A stretch of 64,000 nt of DNA from assembly GCA_958295665.1 (NCBI GenBank), contig OY282560.1, positions 49,600,333 through 49,664,332 of the forward strand. The letters are read 5' to 3'. The notes under the pieces are model-generated. The model was not told the origin of the DNA. It searched no databases and saw only the letters and a program-made list of their open reading frames with translations. This DNA comes from Tipula vernalis. Lineage: Eukaryota > Arthropoda > Insecta > Diptera > Tipulidae. The position numbers and the translations under genes were made by a program. This document shows, piece after piece, positions 53,540 through 64,000 of the stretch. Each line of letters begins with the position of its first letter. The stretch's first letter is position 1.

Positions 53540-55275
53540 GCCCACAAGTTTTTTGGCTGCAAAAATCCAAAATGGTCCGATTACGATGGTTGATATCTCT
53601 ATCAATAGGTTTCGGGACCTGTAATTGCTGTGACAATTTTCATTTTGATTGCTCGATTATTTCTAAACATTTCATAGAAAATTCAATTTTATTGAAAATT
53701 AACTGTGCTATATATAGCCCACAAGTTTTTGGGCGGCAAAAACCTAAAATGGTCCGATTACGATGATTGATACCTCTATCAATAGGTTTCGGGACCTGTA
53801 ATTGCTGTGACAATTTTCATTTTGATTGCTCGATTATTTCTAAACATTTCTTAGAAAATTCAATTTTATTGAAAATTAACTGTGCTATAGCCCACAAGTT
53901 TTTGGGCTGCAAAAATCTAAAATGGTCCGATTACGATGATTGATACCTCTATCAATAGGTTTCGGGACCTGTGATTGCTGTGACAATTTTCATTTTGATT
54001 GCTCGATTATTTCTAAACATTTCTTAGAAAATTCAATTTTATTGAAAATTAACTGTGCTATAGCCCACAAGTTTTTGGGCGGCAAAAATCTAAAATGGTC
54101 CGATTACGATGATTGATACCTCTATCAATAGGTTTCGGGACCTGTAATTGCTGTGACAATTTTCATTTTGATTGCTCGATTATTTCTAAACATTTCTTAG
54201 AAAATTCAATTTTTTGAAAATTAACTGTGCTATAGCCCACAAGTTTTTTGGCTGCAAAAATCCAAAATGGTCCGATTACGATGGTTGATATCTCTATCAA
54301 TAGGTTTCGGGACCTGTAATTGCTGTGACAATTTTCATTTTGATTGCTCGATTATTTCTAAACATTTCTTAGAAAATTCAATTTTATTGAAAATTAACTG
54401 TGCTATAGCCCACAAGTTTTTGGGCGGCAAAAATCTAAAATGGTCCGATTACGATGATTGATACCTCTATCAATAGGTTTCGGGACCTGTAATTGCTGTG
54501 ACAATTTTCATTTTGATTGCTCGATTATTTCTAAACATTTCTTAGAAAATTCAATTTTATTGAAAATTAACTGTGCTATAGCCCACAAGTTTTTGGGCGG
54601 CAAAAATCTAAAATGGTCCGATTACGATGGTTGATACCTCTATCAATAGGTTTCGGGACCTGTAATTGCTGTGACAATTTTCATTTTGATTGCTCGATTA
54701 TTTCTAAACATTTCATAGAAAATTCAATTTTATTGAAAATTAACTGTGCTATATACAGCCCACAAGTTTTTGGGCTGCAAAAATCTAAAATGGTCCGATT
54801 ACGATGATTGATACCTCTATCAATAGGTTTCGGGACCTGTAATTGCTGTGACAATTTTCATTTTGATTGCTCGATTATTTCTAAACATTTCTTAGAAAAT
54901 TCAATTTTATTGAAAATTAACTGTGCTATAGCCCAAAAGATTTTGGGCGGCAAAAATCTAAAATGGTCCGATTACGATGGTTGATACCTCTATCAATAGG
55001 TTTCGGGACCTGTAATTGCTGTGACAATTTTCATTTTGATTGCTCGATTATTTCTAAACATTTCTTAGAAAATTCAATTTTTTGAAAATTAACTGTGCTA
55101 TAGCCCACAAGTTTTTTGGCTGCAAAAATCCAAAATGGTCCGATTACGATAGTTGATATCTCTATCAATAGGTTTCGGGACCTGTAATTGCTGTGACAAT
55201 TTTCATTTTGATTGCTCGATTATTTCTAAACATTTCTTAGAAAATTCAATTTTATTGAAAATTAACTGTGCTATA
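53540..55275 (+). repeat. Delta-to-gamma segment, copy 1 (1.7 kb)
   Basis: Ten monomers from the AAACCTAAA monomer to the GATAGTT monomer recur in the same order at 60117-61852, offset exactly 6,577 bp. It overlaps the 54063-57355 duplicate, so the same bases belong to two different pairwise duplications. A difference is CAATTTT near 53858, where the other copy has TAAATTTT. Confidence 0.85.
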
Positions 55276-57355
55276 GCCCACAAGTTTTTGGGCGGCAAAA
55301 ATCTAAAATGGTCCGATTACGATGATTGATACCTCTATCAATAGGTTTCGGGACCTGTAATTGCTGTGACAATTTTCATTTTGATTGCTCGATTATTTCT
55401 AAACATTTCTTAGAAAATTCAATTTTTTGAAAATTAACTGTGCTATAGCCCACAAGTTTTTTGGCTGAAAAAATCCAAAATGGTCCGATTACGATGGTTG
55501 ATATCTCTATCAATAGGTTTCGGGACCTGTAATTGCTGTGACAATTTTCATTTTGATTGCTCGATTATTTCTAAACATTTCTTAGAAAATTCAATTTTAT
55601 TGAAAATTAACTGTGCTATAGCCCACAAGTTTTTGGGCGGCAAAAATCTAAAATGGTCCGATTACGATGATTGATACCTCTATCAATAGGTTTCGGGACC
55701 TGTAATTGCTGTGACAATTTTCATTTTGATTGCTCGATTATTTCTAAACATTTCTTAGAAAATTCAATTTTATTGAAAATTAACTGTGCTATAGCCCACA
55801 AGTTTTTGGGCGGCAAAAATCTAAAATGGTCCGATTACGATGATTGATACCTCTATCAATAGGTTTCGGGACCTGTAATTGCTGTGACAATTTTCATTTT
55901 GATTGCTCGATTATTTCTAAACATTTCTTAGAAAATTCAATTTTTTGAAAATTAACTGTGCTATAGCCCACAAGTTTTTTGGCTGCAAAAATCTAAAATG
56001 GTCCGATTACGATGGTTGATATCTCTATCAATAGGTTTCGGGACCTGTAATTGCTGTGACAATTTTCATTTTGATTGCTCGATTATTTCTAAACATTTAA
56101 TAGAAAATTCAATTTTATTGAAAATTAACTGTGCTATATATAGCCCACAAGTTTTTGGGCGGCAAAAATCTAAAATGGTCCGATTACGATGGTTGATACC
56201 TCTATCAATAGGTTTCGGGACCTGTAATTGCTGTGACAATTTTCATTTTGATTGCTCGATTATTTCTAAACATTTCATAGAAAATTCAATTTTATTGAAA
56301 ATTAACTGTGCTATATATAGCCCACAAGTTTTTGGGCTGCAAAAATCTAAAATGGTCCGATTACGATGATTGATACCTCTATCAATAGGTTTCGGGACCT
56401 GTAATTGCTGTGACAATTTTCATTTTGATTGCTCGATTATTTCTAAACATTTCTTAGAAAATTCAATTTTATTGAAAATTAACTGTGCTATAGCCCACAA
56501 GATTTTGGGCGGCAAAAATCTAAAATGGTCCGATTACGATGGTTGATACCTCTATCAATAGGTTTCGGGACCTGTAATTGCTGTGACAATTTTCATTTTG
56601 ATTGCTCGATTATTTCTAAACATTTCTTAGAAAATTCAATTTTTTGAAAATTAACTGTGCTATAGCCCACAAGTTTTTTGGCTGCAAAAATCCAAAATGG
56701 TCCGATTACGATGGTTGATATCTCTATCAATAGGTTTCGGGACCTGTAATTGCTGTGACAATTTTCATTTTGATTGCTCGATTATTTCTAAACATTTCTT
56801 AGAAAATTCAATTTTATTGAAAATTAACTGTGCTATAGCCCACAAGTTTTTGGGCGGCAAAAATCTAAAATGGTCCGATTACGATGATTGATACCTCTAT
56901 CAATAGGTTTCGGGACCTGTAATTGCTGTGACAATTTTCATTTTGATTGCTCGATTATTTCTAAACATTTCTTAGAAAATTCAATTTTTTGAAAATTAAC
57001 TGTGCTATAGCCCACAAGTTTTTTGGCTGCAAAAATCCAAAATGGTCCGATTACGATGGTTGATATCTCTATCAATAGGTTTCGGGACCTGTAATTGCTG
57101 TGACAATTTTCATTTTGATTGCTCGATTATTTCTAAACATTTCTTAGAAAATTCAATTTTATTGAAAATTAACTGTGCTATAGCCCACAAGTTTTTGGGC
57201 GGCAAAAATCTAAAATGGTCCGATTACGATGATTGATACCTCTATCAATAGGTTTCGGGACCTGTAATTGCTGTGACAATTTTCATTTTGATTGCTCGAT
57301 TATTTCTAAACATTTCTTAGAAAATTCAATTTTATTGAAAATTAACTGTGCTATA
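54063..57355 (+). repeat. Long duplicated segment, copy 2 (3.3 kb)
   Basis: It matches 48546-51665 in marker order, with one extra monomer (start about 55276). It includes TATACAGCCC near 54752, CCCAAAAGATTTT near 54934, GATAGTTGATATC near 55149 and GGCTGAAAAAATCC near 55464. A private TTTAATAG lies near 56096, where relatives have TTTCATAG. Beyond 57356 the order changes. Confidence 0.87.
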
Positions 57356-58046
57356 GCCCACAAGTTTTTGGGCGGCAAAAATCTAAAATGGTCCGATTAC
57401 GATGATTGATACCTCTATCAATAGGTTTCGGGACCTGTAATTGCTGTGACAATTTTCATTTTGATTGCTCGATTATTTCTAAACATTTCTTAGAAAATTC
57501 AATTTTATTGAAAATTAACTGTGCTATAGCCCACAAGATTTTGGGCGGCAAAAATCTAAAATGGTCCGATTACGATGGTTGATACCTCTATCAATAGGTT
57601 TCGGGACCTGTAATTGCTGTGACAATTTTCATTTTGATTGCTCGATTATTTCTAAACATTTCTTAGAAAATTCAATTTTATTGAAAATTAACTGTGCTAT
57701 AGCCCACAAGTTTTTGGGCGGCAAAAATCTAAAATGGTCCGATTACGATGATTGATACCTCTATCAATAGGTTTCGGGACCTGTAATTGCTGTGACAATT
57801 TTCATTTTGATTGCTCGATTATTTCTAAACATTTCTTAGAAAATTCAATTTTATTGAAAATTAACTGTGCTATAGCCCACAAGTTTTTGGGCGGCAAAAA
57901 TCTAAAATGGTCCGATTACGATGGTTGATACCTCTATCAATAGGTTTCGGGACCTGTAATTGCTGTGACAATTTTCATTTTGATTGCTCGATTATTTCTA
58001 AACATTTCTTAGAAAATTCAATTTTTTGAAAATTAACTGTGCTATA

Positions 58047-60116
58047 GCCCACAAGTTTTTTGGCTGCAAAAATCCAAAATGGTCCGATTACGATGGTTGA
58101 TATCTCTATCAATAGGTTTCGGGACCTGTAATTGCTGTGACAATTTTCATTTTGATTGCTCGATTATTTCTAAACATTTCATAGAAAATTCAATTTTATT
58201 GAAAATTAACTGTGCTATATATAGCCCACAAGTTTTTGGGCGGCAAAAACCTAAAATGGTCCGATTACGATGATTGATACCTCTATCAATAGGTTTCGGG
58301 ACCTGTAATTGCTGTGACAATTTTCATTTTGATTGCTCGATTATTTCTAAACATTTCTTAGAAAATTAAATTTTATTGAAAATTAACTGTGCTATAGCCC
58401 ACAAGTTTTTGGGCTGCAAAAATCTAAAATGGTCCGATTACGATGATTGATACCTCTATCAATAGGTTTCGGGACCTGTGATTGCTGTGACAATTTTCAT
58501 TTTGATTGCTCGATTATTTCTAAACATTTCTTAGAAATTCAATTTTATTGAAAATTAACTGTGCTATAGCCCACAAGTTTTTGGGCGGCAAAAATCTAAA
58601 ATGGTCCGATTACGATGATTGATACCTCTATCAATAGGTTTCGGGACCTGTAATTGCTGTGACAATTTTCATTTTGATTGCTCGATTATTTCTAAACATT
58701 TCTTAGAAAATTCAATTTTTTGAAAATTAACTGTGCTATAGCCCACAAGTTTTTGGGCTGCAAAAATCCAAAATGGTCCGATTACGATGGTTGATATCTC
58801 TATCAATAGGTTTCGGGACCTGTAATTGCTGTGACAATTTTCATTTTGATTGCTCGATTATTTCTAAACATTTCTTAGAAAATTCAATTTTATTGAAAAT
58901 TAACTGTGCTATAGCCCACAAGTTTTTGGGCGGCAAAAATCTAAAATGGTCCGATTACGATGATTGATACCTCTATCAATAGGTTTCGGGACCTGTAATT
59001 GCTGTGACAATTTTCATTTTGATTGCTCGATTATTTCTAAACATTTCTTAGAAAATTCAATTTTATTGAAAATTAACTGTGCTATAGCCCACAAGTTTTT
59101 GGGCGGCAAAAATCTAAAATGGTCCGATTACGATGGTTGATACCTCTATCAATAGGTTTCGGGACCTGTAATTGCTGTGACAATTTTCATTTTGATTGCT
59201 CGATTATTTCTAAACATTTCTTAGAAAATTCAATTTTTTGAAAATTAACTGTGCCCACAAGTTTTTTGGCTGCAAAAATCTAAAATGGTCCGATTACGAT
59301 GGTTGATATCTCTATCAATAGGTTTCGGGACCTGTAATTGCTGTGACAATTTTCATTTTGATTGCTCGATTATTTCTAAACATTTCATAGAAAATTCAAT
59401 TTTATTGAAAATTAACTGTGCTATAGCCCACAAGTTTTTGGGCGGCAAAAATCTAAAATGGTCCGATTACGATGGTTGATACCTCTATCAATAGGTTTTG
59501 GGACCTGTGATTGCTGAGACAATTTTCATTTTGATTGCTCGATTATTTCTAAACATTTCTTAGAAAATTCAATTTTATTGAAAATTAACTGTGCTATAGC
59601 CCACAAGATTTTGGGCGGCAAAAATCTAAAATGGTCCGATTACGATGGTTGATACCTCTATCAATAGGTTTCGGGACCTGTAATTGCTGTGACAATTTTC
59701 ATTTTGATTGCTCGATTATTTCTAAACATTTCTTAGAAAATTCAATTTTATTGAAAATTAACTGTGCTATAGCCCACAAGTTTTTGGGCGGCAAAAATCT
59801 AAAATGGTCCGATTACGATGATTGATACCTCTATCAATAGGTTTCGGGACCTGTAATTGCTGTGACAATTTTCATTTTGATTGCTCGATTATTTCTAAAC
59901 ATTTCTTAGAAAATTCAATTTTATTGAAAATTAACTGTGCTATAGCCCACAAGTTTTTGGGCGGCAAAAATCTAAAATGGTCCGATTACGATGGTTGATA
60001 CCTCTATCAATAGGTTTCGGGACCTGTAATTGCTGTGACAATTTTCATTTTGATTGCTCGATTATTTCTAAACATTTCTTAGAAAATTCAATTTTTTGAA
60101 AATTAACTGTGCTATA
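58047..60116 (+). repeat. Cassette delta, full twelve-monomer unit (2,070 bp)
   Basis: Begins at the AAACCTAAA monomer and ends before the next such monomer at 60117. One monomer combines the A loss with the TATAGC loss (TGTGCCCACAAGTTTTTTGG near 59252), giving 166 bp. The next five monomers repeat at +2,070 or +2,071 bp; the extra base comes from a private one-base loss (TTAGAAATTC) near 58535. Confidence 0.85.
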
Positions 60117-61852
60117 GCCCACAAGTTTTTTGGCTGCAAAAATCCAAAATGGTCCGATTACGATGGTTGATATCTCTATCAATAGGTTTCGGGACCTGTA
60201 ATTGCTGTGACAATTTTCATTTTGATTGCTCGATTATTTCTAAACATTTCATAGAAAATTCAATTTTATTGAAAATTAACTGTGCTATATATAGCCCACA
60301 AGTTTTTGGGCGGCAAAAACCTAAAATGGTCCGATTACGATGATTGATACCTCTATCAATAGGTTTCGGGACCTGTAATTGCTGTGACAATTTTCATTTT
60401 GATTGCTCGATTATTTCTAAACATTTCTTAGAAAATTAAATTTTATTGAAAATTAACTGTGCTATAGCCCACAAGTTTTTGGGCTGCAAAAATCTAAAAT
60501 GGTCCGATTACGATGATTGATACCTCTATCAATAGGTTTCGGGACCTGTGATTGCTGTGACAATTTTCATTTTGATTGCTCGATTATTTCTAAACATTTC
60601 TTAGAAAATTCAATTTTATTGAAAATTAACTGTGCTATAGCCCACAAGTTTTTGGGCGGCAAAAATCTAAAATGGTCCGATTACGATGATTGATACCTCT
60701 ATCAATAGGTTTCGGGACCTGTAATTGCTGTGACAATTTTCATTTTGATTGCTCGATTATTTCTAAACATTTCTTAGAAAATTCAATTTTTTGAAAATTA
60801 ACTGTGCTATAGCCCACAAGTTTTTTGGCTGCAAAAATCCAAAATGGTCCGATTACGATGGTTGATATCTCTATCAATAGGTTTCGGGACCTGTAATTGC
60901 TGTGACAATTTTCATTTTGATTGCTCGATTATTTCTAAACATTTCTTAGAAAATTCAATTTTATTGAAAATTAACTGTGCTATAGCCCACAAGTTTTTGG
61001 GCGGCAAAAATCTAAAATGGTCCGATTACGATGATTGATACCTCTATCAATAGGTTTCGGGACCTGTAATTGCTGTGACAATTTTCATTTTGATTGCTCG
61101 ATTATTTCTAAACATTTCTTAGAAAATTCAATTTTATTGAAAATTAACTGTGCTATAGCCCACAAGTTTTTGGGCGGCAAAAATCTAAAATGGTCCGATT
61201 ACGATGGTTGATACCTCTATCAATAGGTTTCGGGACCTGTAATTGCTGTGACAATTTTCATTTTGATTGCTCGATTATTTCTAAACATTTCATAGAAAAT
61301 TCAATTTTATTGAAAATTAACTGTGCTATATACAGCCCACAAGTTTTTGGGCTGCAAAAATCTAAAATGGTCCGATTACGATGATTGATACCTCTATCAA
61401 TAGGTTTCGGGACCTGTAATTGCTGTGACAATTTTCATTTTGATTGCTCGATTATTTCTAAACATTTCTTAGAAAATTCAATTTTATTGAAAATTAACTG
61501 TGCTATAGCCCAAAAGATTTTGGGCGGCAAAAATCTAAAATGGTCCGATTACGATGGTTGATACCTCTATCAATAGGTTTCGGGACCTGTAATTGCTGTG
61601 ACAATTTTCATTTTGATTGCTCGATTATTTCTAAACATTTCTTAGAAAATTCAATTTTTTGAAAATTAACTGTGCTATAGCCCACAAGTTTTTTGGCTGC
61701 AAAAATCCAAAATGGTCCGATTACGATAGTTGATATCTCTATCAATAGGTTTCGGGACCTGTAATTGCTGTGACAATTTTCATTTTGATTGCTCGATTAT
61801 TTCTAAACATTTCTTAGAAAATTCAATTTTATTGAAAATTAACTGTGCTATA
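60117..61852 (+). repeat. Delta-to-gamma segment, copy 2
   Basis: Matches 53540-55275 at offset 6,577. It then diverges: the monomer from 61821 region has CCCAAAAGTTTTTGGGC, and the 172-bp/GATATCTC pair present near 55276-55620 is absent, so downstream similarity resumes at offset 6,232, shorter by one 345-bp dimer. Confidence 0.83.
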
Positions 61853-62370
61853 GCCCAAAAGTTTTTGGGCGGCAAAAATCTAAAATGGTCCGATTACGAT
61901 GATTGATACCTCTATCAATAGGTTTCGGGACCTGTAATTGCTGTGACAATTTTCATTTTGATTGCTCGATTATTTCTAAACATTTCTTAGAAAATTCAAT
62001 TTTATTGAAAATTAACTGTGCTATAGCCCACAAGTTTTTGGGCGGCAAAAATCTAAAATGGTCCGATTACGATGATTGATACCTCTATCAATAGGTTTCG
62101 GGACCTGTAATTGCTGTGACAATTTTCATTTTGATTGCTCGATTATTTCTAAACATTTCTTAGAAAATTCAATTTTTTGAAAATTAACTGTGCTATAGCC
62201 CACAAGTTTTTTGGCTGCAAAAATCTAAAATGGTCCGATTACGATGGTTGATATCTCTATCAATAGGTTTCGGGACCTGTAATTGCTGTGACAATTTTCA
62301 TTTTGATTGCTCGATTATTTCTAAACATTTCATAGAAAATTCAATTTTATTGAAAATTAACTGTGCTATA

Positions 62371-64000
62371 GCCCACAAGTTTTTGGGCGGCAAAAATCTA
62401 AAATGGTCCGATTACGATGGTTGATACCTCTATCAATAGGTTTCGGGACCTGTAATTGCTGTGACAATTTTCATTTTGATTGCTCGATTATTTCTAAACA
62501 TTTCTTAGAAAATTAAATTTTATTGAAAATTAACTGTGCTATAGCCCACAAGTTTTTGGGCTGCAAAAATCTAAAATGGTCCGATTACGATGATTGATAC
62601 CTCTATCAATAGGTTTCGGGACCTGTGATTGCTGTGACAATTTTCATTTTGATTGCTCGATTATTTCTAAACATTTCTTAGAAAATTCAATTTTATTGAA
62701 AATTAACTGTGCTATAGCCCACAAGTTTTTGGGCGGCAAAAATCTAAAATGGTCCGATTACGATGATTGATACCTCTATCAATAGGTTTCGGGACCTGTA
62801 ATTGCTGTGACAATTTTCATTTTGATTGCTCGATTATTTCTAAACATTTCTTAGAAAATTCAATTTTTTGAAAATTAACTGTGCTATAGCCCACAAGTTT
62901 TTGGGCTGCAAAAATCCAAAATGGTCCGATTACGATGGTTGATATCTCTATCAATAGGTTTCGGGACCTGTAATTGCTGTGACAATTTTCATTTTGATTG
63001 CTCGATTATTTCTAAACATTTCTTAGAAAATTCAATTTTATTGAAAATTAACTGTGCTATAGCCCACAAGTTTTTGGGCGGCAAAAATCTAAAATGGTCC
63101 GATTACGATGATTGATACCTCTATCAATAGGTTTCGGGACCTGTAATTGCTGTGACAATTTTCATTTTGATTGCTCGATTATTTCTAAACATTTCTTAGA
63201 AAATTCAATTTTATTGAAAATTAACTGTGCTATAGCCCACAAGTTTTTGGGCGGCAAAAATCTAAAATGGTCCGATTACGATGGTTGATACCTCTATCAA
63301 TAGGTTTCGGGACCTGTAATTGCTGTGACAATTTTCATTTTGATTGCTCGATTATTTCTAAACATTTCTTAGAAAATTCAATTTTTTGAAAATTAACTGT
63401 GCTATAGCCCACAAGTTTTTTGGCTGCAAAAATCTAAAATGGTCCGATTACGATGGTTGATATCTCTATCAATAGGTTTCGGGACCTGTAATTGCTGTGA
63501 CAATTTTCATTTTGATTGCTCGATTATTTCTAAACATTTCATAGAAAATTCAATTTTATTGAAAATTAACTGTGCTATAGCCCACAAGTTTTTGGGCGGC
63601 AAAAATCTAAAATGGTCCGATTACGATGGTTGATACCTCTATCAATAGGTTTTGGGACCTGTGATTGCTGAGACAATTTTCATTTTGATTGCTCGATTAT
63701 TTCTAAACATTTCTTAGAAAATTCAATTTTATTGAAAATTAACTGTGCTATAGCCCACAAGATTTTGGGCGGCAAAAATCTAAAATGGTCCGATTACGAT
63801 GGTTGATACCTCTATCAATAAGTTTCGGGACCTGTAATTGCTGTGACAATTTTCATTTTGATTGCTCGATTATTTCTAAACATTTCTTAGAAAATTCAAT
63901 TTTATTGAAAATTAACTGTGCTATAGCCCACAAGTTTTTGGGCGGCAAAAATCTAAAATGGTCCGATTACGATGATTGATACCTCTATCAATAGGTTTCG
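62371..64000 (+). repeat. Cassette delta, last copy, cut by window end
   Basis: It repeats 58224 onward at offset about 4,147-4,154 for ten monomers: GAAAATTAAATTT; GTGATTGCTGTGAC; 172-bp; GATATCTC; plain; 172-bp; GATATCTC with TTTCATAG; TTTTGGG with GCTGAGAC; AAGATTTT boundary; then the final partial monomer. The copy lacks the 6-base loss seen near 59252. A private AATAAGTTTCGGG lies near 63817. The array continues beyond the window. Confidence 0.85.

Larger units (their letters stand above)
1..64000 (+). repeat. 173-bp satellite DNA array, about 370 head-to-tail monomers
   Basis: The same AT-rich unit repeats without interruption from the first base to the last, always in one orientation. 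I took the GCCCACAAG motif as monomer start; on that phase the first monomer starts at base 1 and the last, partial one at 63926. Counting monomers and adding up the observed indels gives about 370 units, most of them exactly 173 bp. The consensus has 57 G+C of 173 (33%). Neighbours usually differ by zero to a few bases. Such long homogeneous arrays are typical of centromeric or pericentromeric satellites in eukaryotes, maintained by unequal exchange and gene conversion. The centromere role is inference; no protein-binding evidence is visible. I do not recognise the family. Confidence 0.98.
39595..64000 (+). repeat. Block 11: mosaic of reshuffled multi-monomer cassettes
   Basis: This stretch mixes 172-bp monomers (A at position 152 lost), 173-bp and 177-bp monomers. 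A typical pair is a 172-bp monomer followed across TTTTTTGGCTGC, often with AATCCAAAATGG, by a GATATCTC monomer, giving a 345-bp dimer. These units are arranged in longer cassettes, listed separately, that recur at offsets of 1,386, 1,562, 2,070, about 4,150, 5,029, 5,517-5,690, 6,577-6,591 and 18,968 bp. No gene, insertion or inversion is present. Confidence 0.88.

Noticed and set aside
29691..60116. The 2,070-bp period at 29.7-32.4 kb and again at 58.0-60.1 kb as one shared higher-order unit
   Set aside because: Same length by coincidence: the first is twelve 173-bp monomers minus six bases, the second a mix of 166-, 172-, 173- and 177-bp monomers with different markers.
3493..63979. Recurrent forward frames of about 64 codons beginning MVRLRW, present in roughly a third of the monomers
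   Set aside because: They exist only where GATGA (which supplies an in-frame TGA) is GATGG or GATTG/GATGT. Each spans slightly more than one monomer, stops when the 173-bp period shifts frame, and overlaps the next. No known domain, no promoter and no conservation beyond the DNA repeat.
1..64000. CRISPR array
   Set aside because: Repeats are 173 bp and contiguous, with no unique spacers and no cas genes; the base composition and scale fit satellite DNA.
1..64000. Transposable element, telomere repeat, rDNA or inversion within the array
   Set aside because: Every stretch could be read as the same monomer in the same orientation; no foreign sequence, target-site duplication or simple telomeric repeat was seen.
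1..64000. Species or named satellite family
   Set aside because: Length and AT-richness fit many insects and plants, but I do not recognise the monomer and a database search was not possible.

Overview
The whole 64,000-base window is one uninterrupted head-to-tail satellite DNA array. The basic monomer is 173 bp, about 67% A+T, and occurs about 370 times. All copies lie in the same orientation, and the window ends inside a copy (the last starts at 63926). I found no protein-coding gene that I would defend, and no RNA gene, transposon, inversion, telomere repeat or unique sequence anywhere. This points to pericentromeric or centromeric heterochromatin of a eukaryote, or another large heterochromatic block, resolved by a long-read assembly. 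Monomer length (about one nucleosome plus linker), AT-richness and array size fit many insect and plant satellites. I do not recognise the monomer and cannot name the species.

Nearly all the information lies in monomer variants and their order. From left to right: (1) 1-2422, a three-monomer pattern with private alleles. (2) 2423-3633, loosely ordered variants. (3) 3634-7445, two long copies of a 9-10-monomer block. (4) 7446-11770, a four-monomer (692 bp) higher-order repeat. (5) 11771-19201, a very homogeneous core in which two SNPs dominate. (6) 19202-22254, a 340-bp dimer (173+167) and the start of a cluster of single-base indels. (7) 22255-29690, core-like again. (8) 29691-32446, two sections of a block 2,070 bp apart. 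(9) 32447-35571, arrays with a new monomer junction and 350-bp dimers. (10) 35572-39594, many 177-bp monomers carrying two extra TA units. (11) 39595-64000, a mosaic of reshuffled multi-kilobase cassettes built from 172-, 173- and 177-bp monomers.

Each monomer carries four short dyad symmetries and five CpG sites. Most length changes fall at the junction between monomers (consensus positions 161-173 and 1-20). Short open reading frames of about 64 codons recur in monomers that have GATGG instead of GATGA near consensus position 46. They follow from one SNP and from 173 not being a multiple of three, so I read them as chance frames. One 300-codon frame (35777-36679) arises because 177-bp monomers keep frame. 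No new protein-based system is visible. The noteworthy content is the higher-order architecture and the record of unequal exchange.
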